Of a stretch of 64,000 nucleotides of DNA, positions 57,112 through 64,000 are shown one piece after another. Under the pieces are notes generated by a model. The model did not search any database. It saw only the letters and a list, made by a program, of their open reading frames with translations, and was not told the DNA's origin. Every line of letters starts with the position of its first letter. The stretch's first letter is position 1. Made by a program: the position numbers and the translations under genes. The DNA lies in NCBI GenBank assembly GCA_964559835.1, contig CAZLJE010000004.1:148518-212517 (forward strand), in the 5' to 3' direction. The DNA comes from DAISJI01 sp964559835. GTDB lineage: Bacteria; Acidobacteriota; Terriglobia; Terriglobales; Acidobacteriaceae.

Positions 57112-57929
57112 AAATCGCACTCGTCCAACAGCATGCATCCGAAGACAAATCGCAGAATATCGCCCGCGGTCTCGAAGCAGTCCGCACCGCCGCGCGAAAC
57201 GGCGCTCAATTGGTCTGCTTTGCCGAGTTGGCGTTCGAGCGCTTCTATCCGCAGCGGCCCGCCGGTCAAAACTCACACGACCTCGCCGAACCGGTTCCCG
57301 GCCCGACCACCGAGTTGTTCCAAAGCGTCGCGCGTGAGTTCGGTGTAGTTGTTGTTCTGAACTTATACGAGCGCGACGGCCGTAATGCGTACGACTGCTC
57401 TCCCGTGATCGACGCCGACGGCTCGCTGCTCGGCCGCACGCGCATGGTCCACATCACCGAGTATCCCTGTTTCCACGAGCAGGGCTATTACACTCCCGGC
57501 GATACCGGCGCGCCCGTATACGACACGAAGGCAGGACGCATCGGCGTCGCCATCTGCTACGACCGGCACTATCCCGAGTACATGCGTGCGCTCGCCGTTG
57601 GCGGCGCGGAACTGGTCGTGGTTCCGCAAGCCGGCGCGGTCGATGAATGGCCCGAAGGCTTGTACGAGGCAGAGATGCAGGTCGCCGCATTCCAGAACGG
57701 CTATTACGTGGCGCTGTGCAACCGTGTGGGACAGGAAGACTGCCTCGATTTTGCCGGTGAATCGTTTGTCTGCGCGCCCGATGGCCGCGTCATTGCTCGC
57801 GCCGCAAAGGCGGTGGACACCATCCTCTATAACGATATCGACTTGGGAACAACCCGCGATTCCCATGCCCGGCGGCTGTTTCTGCGCCACCGCCGGCCGG
57901 AGCTGTACGCGAAATGGTTCCGCATTTGA
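57108..57929 (+). CDS. Nitrilase-superfamily carbon-nitrogen hydrolase with an atypical active-site lysine position
   Basis: 273 residues. The fold matches N-carbamoylputrescine amidase-like enzymes: catalytic Glu40 (FAELAFE), second Glu124 (FHEQGYYTPGD) and nucleophile Cys150 (AICYDRHYPE). The usual catalytic Lys (YRKxHIP) is replaced by Met113 in TRMVHIT. Either another residue substitutes or the protein is not a standard amidase. It is coupled to a GNAT gene. Confidence 0.85.
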   Translation: MKIALVQQHASEDKSQNIARGLEAVRTAARNGAQLVCFAELAFERFYPQRPAGQNSHDLAEPVPGPTTELFQSVAREFGVVVVLNLYERDGRNAYDCSPVIDADGSLLGRTRMVHITEYPCFHEQGYYTPGDTGAPVYDTKAGRIGVAICYDRHYPEYMRALAVGGAELVVVPQAGAVDEWPEGLYEAEMQVAAFQNGYYVALCNRVGQEDCLDFAGESFVCAPDGRVIARAAKAVDTILYNDIDLGTTRDSHARRLFLRHRRPELYAKWFRI

Positions 57930-58060
57930 AGCTGCATGCACGGCGTAACGGGTACCTACAGCGTTAATTACCCGGAAGTCGCGCTACACGAAAGTCACCT
58001 ACACATCCGAGCCGATTTCGGCAATGCTAGGCAGCACGTTGCTCTCGTAATGGAGACCCG

Positions 58061-59569
58061 ATGCTGATCCCCATCCGTCATGAAAACATGTCGGCGCGGC
58101 GCTGGCCCGTCATCACTCTCGCCCTCATCGTGCTGAATACGGTCGCGTTCGTACTCACGACTTCGAAGATCCACGACGAAGGCAGCGCTCTCGGCCAGGT
58201 GAAGCTGCGCGTGCTGATGCTCGCCGCGACGCACCCCGAATTGAAAATGTCCGCCGCCGTACAGCAGTTCGTGACGACGTTCCGCGACCATAATCCCGAA
58301 GCCTGGACGCGGCTTCAGCATCCCGACGCCGAACTCTCCCAATTCGCCGACGATGGCTCGGCCTTCAAGACGCAGGTCCTCGACGACGTGAACCCATGGC
58401 AAGCGAGGATGGACTCGTTGGCCGGCCAGTACACCGATCTGGCGAGCTCTTCCATCATCGAGAACTACGCGTTTGTTCCAGCCCATCCCAAGCCCCTGTC
58501 GTACCTGACCGCGAATTTCCTGCATGGAGGCTGGCTTCACCTGATCGGCAACATGTGGTTCCTGTGGCTGGCCGGATTCGTCCTGGAAGACGCGTGGGGA
58601 CGTCCGCTGTATTCGGCGGTGTATCTGATCGCCGGCGCGGTGGCATTGCAGATCCACGGTTTCGTCAATGCCGGCAGCCTGGTTCCGACGCTCGGCGCCT
58701 CGGGAGCGGTCGCCGCATTGATGGGTGCGTTTCTGGTGCGCTTCCCGAAAATGCGGATCGAGATGATGTGGCTCTTCAGCTTCCGCGCATGGCGTTTCAA
58801 GGCCCCGGCTTACACCCTGCTCCCGTTATGGCTGTTGATGGAAGTTTTCTACGGCTCGCTGTTCGGCGGAGCGAGCGGCGTCGCGCATTGGGCCCACGTC
58901 GGCGGCTTTGTCTTCGGAGCCGTCGCCGCGGTCGCGCTGAGCTACACGGGCTTGGAGCAGAAGGCGAACAAGGCCATCGAAGAGCAGGTCGGTTGGCAAG
59001 CAGACCCGGAGATCCAGCAGGCGTCCGACCTGATGGACAAAGGCCAATTCGACGAGGCAGCGATGCTCTTGTCCAGCTATCTCGCCACGCATCCGGATTC
59101 GCTCGATGCGTGCAACCTGCTGCCACAGGCGTATTTCCGCAAGGGTGATCTTCCCAAGTATCTCGACGCGCTGACGAAGCTTTGCGCCATGCACTTAAAA
59201 GCCCGTCAGCCTGAGGCCGCCTGGCAGGATTACGAGGACTTCCTGCGCTCCGGCGGTACCAGCATGCCGGCGACGACCTGGCTGGAGCTATGCCGCGTGC
59301 CGGAATCGCAGCAGGACTTGGACCGCGCTCTCGCCGAATACGACAAGCTCGCCGCAGCGTATCCGAAGGAGAGGCCGGGGATCATGGCGCAATTGGGAGC
59401 GGGTCGGATCTGCCTGAAACTTTCGCGGCCGCAAGACGCACTGCGATATTTCGAAGCGGCTGCTGCTTCGTCGGTTCCGCACCTGGACCTGGAGCCCAAT
59501 ATCCTGTCCGGCATTCGCGAGGCGAAGGCGGGGCTGAGACCAGGCACTGCAGCGGTCGCGCAGGCGTGA
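58061..59569 (+). CDS. Rhomboid protease with C-terminal TPR region
   Basis: 502 residues. Rhomboid core with NFLHGGWLHLIGNMWFLWLAG, catalytic Ser in GASGAVAALMGAF and His in HWAHVGGFVFG. A long loop (about 40-130) lies between helices 1 and 2. After the core (about 300-495) come TPR-like helical repeats (FDEAAMLLSSYLATHPDSL; PQDALRYFEAAAASS). The TPRs may recruit substrates or partners on the cytosolic side. No clear ribosome site is seen in the 130 bp upstream. Confidence 0.9.
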   Translation: MLIPIRHENMSARRWPVITLALIVLNTVAFVLTTSKIHDEGSALGQVKLRVLMLAATHPELKMSAAVQQFVTTFRDHNPEAWTRLQHPDAELSQFADDGSAFKTQVLDDVNPWQARMDSLAGQYTDLASSSIIENYAFVPAHPKPLSYLTANFLHGGWLHLIGNMWFLWLAGFVLEDAWGRPLYSAVYLIAGAVALQIHGFVNAGSLVPTLGASGAVAALMGAFLVRFPKMRIEMMWLFSFRAWRFKAPAYTLLPLWLLMEVFYGSLFGGASGVAHWAHVGGFVFGAVAAVALSYTGLEQKANKAIEEQVGWQADPEIQQASDLMDKGQFDEAAMLLSSYLATHPDSLDACNLLPQAYFRKGDLPKYLDALTKLCAMHLKARQPEAAWQDYEDFLRSGGTSMPATTWLELCRVPESQQDLDRALAEYDKLAAAYPKERPGIMAQLGAGRICLKLSRPQDALRYFEAAAASSVPHLDLEPNILSGIREAKAGLRPGTAAVAQA

Positions 59570-59767
59570 TCAGTGGCTGGATCAAAGGCGCATAGCGAAC
59601 AAGGAAACCGCGCCCCGGATTTCGCGAACAAAAGCAGAATAGGTGTGAAGAAAAAATATGGGGCGCAGCTTTCGCCGCGCGTCTCCAAGAATGGTGCGCG
59701 GCAACTCACGACAGTTAATGAGCTCGTTAATACACCGTCTTCATTGTGACGATACTCGGAATTCCAA

Positions 59768-60691
59768 ATGGCCTTGCGAACGATCCTGCGACGAGTACTG
59801 ATCAGCGCGGTGTTCATTTACATCATCGTGTCTGTCTTCGGCGGCGCAGTGTTGTGCGCGGTCGCGATCCATCCGCCGCGGCGGCCGCTCGAAAACGAGG
59901 ACGGGAAGGCTATAGCGCGCCTGTATGGCGCCACGGTGGAAGATGCCCAGGTCAGCGCACCCGACGGCGCACAGCTCAGAGGCTGGTTTCTGCGGCCCAG
60001 AAATTACAACCAGAGCGTCGTCATCCTCCTGCACGGCGTGGCCGATAATCGCGAGGGCGTCGCGGGGTTCGCCGCCGATTTTCTACCAGCCAGCTACGCC
60101 GTCCTGCTCCCGGACGCGCGGGCTCATGGCGCTAGCGGTGGATCATATGCGACCTACGGCGTACTGGAGAAAGAAGACGTGCGGCTCTGGATCGACTGGC
60201 TGGAGCAGAAGACTTCGCCGCGTTGCGTGTACTTGCTGGGCGAATCGATGGGCGCGGCGATCGCGATCCAGGCGACGGCGGCCGATTCGCGTATCTGCGC
60301 CACGGTAGCGGAATCGCCGTTCGCTACTTTTCGCGACGTCGGCTACGAACGCATCGGGCAGATGACCAACACCGGTCCGTGGTTCGGCAAGACCATCGCG
60401 CGGCCGATGGTCGAGATCGCTTACCTGTTCGCTCGCATTCTTACCGGCGTCAATCTCACCGACGCGAGCCCGAAGCGGGCCATCGCTGCCACGCATACAC
60501 CGATCCTGCTGATCCACGGCGCTGCCGATTCGCACATCTCGCCTTCAGCGTCGAAAGCTCTGTTTCAGGCGGCTCGCGATCATGCGGAACTCTGGATCGT
60601 CCCCAAGGCCGACCACTGCGGCGCGTCGTCGGTCGCACCCGACGAGTTTCACCGGCGGGTGCTGGCGTGGTTCGCGGGACATCAGCGCTAA
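59768..60691 (+). CDS. Alpha/beta hydrolase
   Basis: 307 residues. One N-terminal membrane segment (LISAVFIYIIVSVFGGAVLCAVAI), then a serine hydrolase domain: nucleophile elbow GESMG, Asp in IHGAADSHISPSAS and His in KADHCGAS. Substrate unknown; similar proteins are esterases or peptidases anchored to the membrane. Its stop overlaps the convergent stop of the CMD-like gene. Confidence 0.87.
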   Translation: MALRTILRRVLISAVFIYIIVSVFGGAVLCAVAIHPPRRPLENEDGKAIARLYGATVEDAQVSAPDGAQLRGWFLRPRNYNQSVVILLHGVADNREGVAGFAADFLPASYAVLLPDARAHGASGGSYATYGVLEKEDVRLWIDWLEQKTSPRCVYLLGESMGAAIAIQATAADSRICATVAESPFATFRDVGYERIGQMTNTGPWFGKTIARPMVEIAYLFARILTGVNLTDASPKRAIAATHTPILLIHGAADSHISPSASKALFQAARDHAELWIVPKADHCGASSVAPDEFHRRVLAWFAGHQR

Positions 60692-61251
60692 CCAGTCGTA
60701 TTGCCGACCTGCGTCGCGGGGCGATACAGGTCGTCACTGCCGACGTCAAAGACGCGGTTGAGCCGCGCGCGGAAATTTTCGAACGCGATCTGCGCCGATA
60801 ACTCCATCAACTGCTCCTCCGAGAAACGCTCGCGCAGACGCGCGTACAGATCGTCGGAGATATTCGACGGCGCGGTCACCATCGCGTCGGCGAGTTCGAT
60901 GACGAGGCGCTCGACGTCGTTGAAGATGCTCAAGTCGTCGCCGGGGACGGCGAGAAGTTGTTCGTCGGTGAGGCCGGCTTTTCTGCCCACGGCAGAATTG
61001 ATGTCCACTCAAAATGGGCACTCGACCCGGGCGGCGGTGCGCACTTTCGCGAGTTGGATATGGCGCAGCGATACGCGGCGCTTGCGGCCGAGGCCGGCCT
61101 CCATCGCGATGCCGCCCCAGATCAGGCCGGGCAAGCGCATCTGCATTTTGACGGGAGTGAATTCCTTGCCGAACATCCTGTTCATTACGCTGTAGAACCA
61201 GCGCAGATGCCACGGCGCCTGACGGCGTTCGATGGTAGAAAGACGGGGCAT
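60688..61251 (-). CDS. Candidate selenoprotein: carboxymuconolactone-decarboxylase/AhpD-like, in-frame TGA at the redox site
   Basis: Reading through TGA at 61009-61011 gives a 187-residue protein from ATG 61251. Upstream part: PRLSTIERRQAPWHLRWFY...LRHIQLAKVRTAARVECPF; downstream part: VDINSAVGRKAGLTDEQLL and a helical C-terminus. The family has CPxC[IV]DINS at the active site; here Cys78-Pro-Phe is followed by TGA81, then VDINS in the same frame. TGA thus stands for the second active-site Cys. CMD/AhpD-like redox proteins are known selenoprotein families. A hairpin at SECIS distance follows. A stop mutation (pseudogene) or sequencing error remains possible; no Sec machinery lies in the window. 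Confidence 0.75.
60981..60997 (-). promoter_or_regulatory. Candidate bacterial SECIS hairpin after the in-frame TGA
   Basis: On the minus-strand RNA, TTCTGCC (60997-60991) pairs perfectly with GGCAGAA (60987-60981) around the loop GTG. The loop starts 18 nt after the TGA and its first base is G. Bacterial SECIS elements need a stem-loop whose apical loop lies about 16-37 nt downstream of UGA with a G in the first loop positions. Confidence 0.6.
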
Positions 61252-61461
61252 GACTGTAACTGACCTCGTCGATATTGATTCACGAGGAATTGGTATTGAT
61301 TCGTGAGCAATCGTTCTGGTTTCGGCACGCCACGCGAATTCGGCACGGTCGTGGTCAGGCAAACCGTGTGTCTGATGTAGCGGAAGAAATTGGCCCTGCG
61401 AGGTGAGTTGCTAGCCTGCGTGCGGGATTCCCGCGTTCGAGCCTGCCGCATCTGACCATCT

Positions 61462-63870
61462 GTGCTCCCGCGCGTTATCGCGTTCGTCTCGCTCCTCTGT
61501 TGCCTGGCGACAGCACAGGAACGCGTGCTGCTGGTTTCGGTGGCTGATGAGAACGGCGCCGCCGTGCCTGGAGTATCGATCACGTTAGCTGGCGCTCCGG
61601 GTTCCTCCTGCACGACCGATGCTGCAGGACGCTGTCACTTATCGGCAGAGCCAGGCCCCTTCGATCTTATCGGGTCAAAGCCCGGCTACTACCAGTCCAC
61701 GCTTCGCGGCCTGAACGTTGCGCAGACCGACCACGTTCACGTCACGCTGTCGCACACGCAGGAGGTCAAGGAATCGGTCGAAGTGCGCGAGTCGCCGCCG
61801 GAAGTCGACCCGCAGCAGGTTGCCGCGACGCGGTCGATCGACAGCACGGAGATCATTAATATCCCATTTCCCGTGACGCGCGACATACGCCAGGCACTCC
61901 CGTACATTCCCGGTGTGGTCCGCGACAACTCCGGCCAGATTCACGTCGCCGGCGCGGAAACGTACCAGACCCTGACTCTGCTCGATGGCTTCCTCGTTTC
62001 CGATCCTGCGACTGGCCTGCTGAATGCGCGCTTCTCGACTGACGCTGTGCGCGCCATCGACGTGCAGTCGAGCCGATACTCCGCCCAGTACGGTCCTGCG
62101 TCCGGAGGCGTTGCGTCCTTCACCAGCATGTCGGGAGACGATCGCTTCCGATTTTCGGCGACGAATTTCATCCCATCGCTGCAATTCAAGCAGGGTACAC
62201 ATCTCGACAAGGTGACGCCGCGAGTCCTGTTCTCGGGTCCGATCAACAAGGGCCGCGCGTGGTTTCTGCTGGCGCCCGAAGGCGAGTATGACAACAACAT
62301 CGTTTCTGAGCTTCCACCGGGGCAGAACCGGAACAGGGTTTGGCGCGTGTCGAACCTCGCCAAGGCTCAAGTGAACGTCACGCGCTCGAACATCCTCAGC
62401 GCGTCGTGGCTGGTCAACGGGCTGGAATCATCGTACTCGGGGATTTCGCCTCTCACGCCCGCGGAGACTACGCTGAATGAAGCACACTCGTCGTATATTG
62501 CGACGGTGCGCGATCAGATCTACGTTTCGGGCGCGGTGATCGAAGCCGGCGTTGCCGTCACCCGTCACCACGACCGCGCGCTCCCGCTTGGTACGCTCCC
62601 CTACACGATCTCGCCCGGGATAGCACATGGAAACTTCTATCGGTCACAATGGTCCGACTCGGGACGTGTCGAGCCGCAACTGAACGTTTACCTTCCCCGA
62701 CGTCGATTGCTCGGCGCACACGAAATCCGGTTCGGCGTCGTCGCGCGCGACACCACCGAGGCGGACACGACGGTGCGAACTCCTATCTCCATCCTCCGTT
62801 CGAACGGGACGCTGTACAGCCGCATCGTGTTCGATAACAGACCGCGCTGGAACATCTCCGACACGATTTATGGCGGTTACGTCGAAGATCGTTGGTCACC
62901 GACAGATCGGCTGCTCATCGCGATCGGGGTTCGGGCCGACCGTGACAACGCGCTTGACCAGGCGACGGCCTCGACGCGCGTGGCTGCCACTTTCATGATT
63001 TCGCCGGTGACGAAGCTCAGTGCGGGCATTGGGTTGTTCCACGATTATCCGCCCCTCGAGCTACTCGCCCGTCCGCGCGAGGGCACACGCACCCAGTACA
63101 TCTATGACGCAACAGGCGGCTCGGTGATCGGAGAACCACTCGTGACCAGTTTCCTCGCTCCTGAGCATCCCCTTCACTCGCCCGCATCGCGGAATTGGAG
63201 CGTCGGAATCGAGCACGAATTCTCGCGCGGTCTTTTCGTCAGTGCCGACTACCTCGACCGCCACACTACGCACGATTTCGCCTACGAACTGGCTGCGACG
63301 TCGGCATCGCCAATCCAATTCCGGCTCGGCAATCACCGGACATCGAATTATCGAGCATTGCAAATCGCGGCTCGCCGCGTGTTCCATCAAGAACACGAAT
63401 TGATGCTCGCCTACACGCGGTCGAGCGCGCGCTCCAGCGCCGTCCTGGATTACACGCTCGACAACCCCGTATACAGTGCGCAATCGGCCGGACCGCTCGC
63501 GTGGGATGCTCCGAACAAAATCGTATCCTGGGGATTCTTGCCGGTGCCGTGGTTTCAGAAATGGGCGTTCGGATATTCGGCACAGTGGCGGACCGGCTTC
63601 CCATTCACCGTCTTCAATCAATTTCAGCAGGTAGTGGGACTCGCGAACTCGCGACGTTTCCCTGATTTCCTGATGATCAACCCCTTCCTAGAGCGCCGCT
63701 TCTCGATCAAGAAATACAACCTGGCGCTGCGCGGCGGGTTCGAGAACATCACCGGCAGCAAGAACCCGGTCGTCGTGCAGAACAACGTCGCGTCGCCCAA
63801 CTTCGGCCAGTACTCCGTGACGGCCAATCGCGCCTTTGTCGCGCGCATTCGGTTCTTGGGGAGAAAGTAG
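61462..63870 (+). CDS. TonB-dependent receptor-like outer-membrane protein with carboxypeptidase regulatory domain
   Basis: 802 residues from GTG 61462. Signal peptide (VIAFVSLLCCLATA), then a CarboxypepD regulatory domain (VSVADENGAAVPGVSITLAGAPG; 20-105), a plug region (TRDIRQALPYIPGVVRDNSGQIHVAGAE; LLDGFLVSD) and a beta-barrel ending in RFLGRK. No TonB box was recognised. It is shorter than the 1000-residue Oar-type receptors typical of Acidobacteriota. Substrate unknown; such proteins import large or complexed nutrients. Confidence 0.85.
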   Translation: MLPRVIAFVSLLCCLATAQERVLLVSVADENGAAVPGVSITLAGAPGSSCTTDAAGRCHLSAEPGPFDLIGSKPGYYQSTLRGLNVAQTDHVHVTLSHTQEVKESVEVRESPPEVDPQQVAATRSIDSTEIINIPFPVTRDIRQALPYIPGVVRDNSGQIHVAGAETYQTLTLLDGFLVSDPATGLLNARFSTDAVRAIDVQSSRYSAQYGPASGGVASFTSMSGDDRFRFSATNFIPSLQFKQGTHLDKVTPRVLFSGPINKGRAWFLLAPEGEYDNNIVSELPPGQNRNRVWRVSNLAKAQVNVTRSNILSASWLVNGLESSYSGISPLTPAETTLNEAHSSYIATVRDQIYVSGAVIEAGVAVTRHHDRALPLGTLPYTISPGIAHGNFYRSQWSDSGRVEPQLNVYLPRRRLLGAHEIRFGVVARDTTEADTTVRTPISILRSNGTLYSRIVFDNRPRWNISDTIYGGYVEDRWSPTDRLLIAIGVRADRDNALDQATASTRVAATFMISPVTKLSAGIGLFHDYPPLELLARPREGTRTQYIYDATGGSVIGEPLVTSFLAPEHPLHSPASRNWSVGIEHEFSRGLFVSADYLDRHTTHDFAYELAATSASPIQFRLGNHRTSNYRALQIAARRVFHQEHELMLAYTRSSARSSAVLDYTLDNPVYSAQSAGPLAWDAPNKIVSWGFLPVPWFQKWAFGYSAQWRTGFPFTVFNQFQQVVGLANSRRFPDFLMINPFLERRFSIKKYNLALRGGFENITGSKNPVVVQNNVASPNFGQYSVTANRAFVARIRFLGRK

Positions 63871-63885
63871 CCGACGTAAAAAAAA

Positions 63886-63909
63886 TCGCGGGACCTTTCG
63901 GCCCCGCGA
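63886..63909 (-). terminator. Hairpin flanked by an A-tract on the plus strand
   Basis: TCGCGGG (63886-63892) pairs with CCCGCGA (63903-63909). Eight A residues lie just before it on the plus strand, so as an intrinsic terminator it reads on the minus strand, for a gene beyond the right edge; on the plus strand it follows the receptor stop by 16 bp without a U-tract. Nothing is recognised in the last 90 bp. Confidence 0.5.
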
Positions 63910-64000
63910 CTGGTGATACTGGCGCGGGACGACCAAAGTCGTGCCCAGATAAACAACCCCGACTCGGCCCCCGGCGCGTAGGGTTCGGCGGCGGGGCGCC

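Noticed and set aside
61009..61011. Frameshift as the cause of the split CMD-like gene
   Set aside because: Both halves are in the same frame and only a TGA separates them, so no indel is needed.

Overview
The window looks like a chromosomal segment of a soil-type Acidobacteriota bacterium, probably a Terriglobia/Koribacter-like lineage. This is inferred, not computed. The grounds are high GC content, a receptor with a carboxypeptidase-regulatory domain and TonB-type plug, several small secreted proteins with the same regulatory domain, an N-terminal winged helix fused to a Ser/Thr kinase and TPRs, a PEP-CTERM protein, and many short palindromic repeats between genes. No phage, integrase or transposase gene was seen.

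Layout. 1-2025: a left-truncated transcriptional-regulator/kinase fusion. 2.7-6.5 kb: tatA and, on the same strand, a membrane flavo-iron-sulfur reductase, a Tat-exported phosphoesterase-cupredoxin fusion and a small secreted Lys-rich protein. 6.7 kb: prmC. 8.0-13.8 kb: a probable polysaccharide locus (degenerate nucleotidyltransferase, STAS protein, flippase, unknown protein, P-loop kinase) next to a PEP-CTERM protein. 14-18.3 kb: aroC-def-fmt-rsmB with hairpin repeats at the junctions. 18.6-22.3 kb: SurA-like chaperone, cytochrome c, a Phd/VapC pair and a membrane PIN-TRAM protein. 22.8-27.4 kb: a quinone oxidoreductase, then cysM-mec-cysO-moeZ, a complete set for cysteine synthesis on a sulfur-carrier protein. 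28-33 kb: small proteins, then a double-nitroreductase protein coupled to a molybdopterin oxidoreductase. 33-46 kb: two tripartite efflux systems (RND, and EmrAB/TolC-like) whose flanks share a palindromic operator-like motif. 46-50 kb: tRNA-Pro and small secreted, membrane and redox proteins. 50-60.7 kb: M28 peptidase, two rhomboids, PilZ, pyruvate kinase, VapBC, GNAT plus nitrilase-like protein, and an alpha/beta hydrolase. 60.7-61.3 kb: a carboxymuconolactone-decarboxylase-like gene with an in-frame TGA in place of the second active-site cysteine. 61.5-63.9 kb: an outer-membrane receptor.

The strongest unusual signals are four. (1) A candidate selenoprotein: CPF-TGA in a CMD/AhpD-like protein, followed at bacterial-SECIS distance by a perfect 7-bp hairpin. 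(2) A CysO-like sulfur carrier whose diglycine is followed by seven extra residues, six of them cysteine, beside its JAMM peptidase. (3) A class of intergenic hairpins, each built from tandem copies of a short word with the complementary arm nearby, at many gene junctions; three words recur at distant loci. (4) Two REP-like palindrome families, copies of which lie in frame inside fmt, rsmB and a quinone oxidoreductase gene and form the stop codon of mec.

All calls come from reading translated sequence and motifs by eye; no database search, folding or statistics was run. Start codons were moved from the longest reading frame where a ribosome binding site or family length favoured an internal start.
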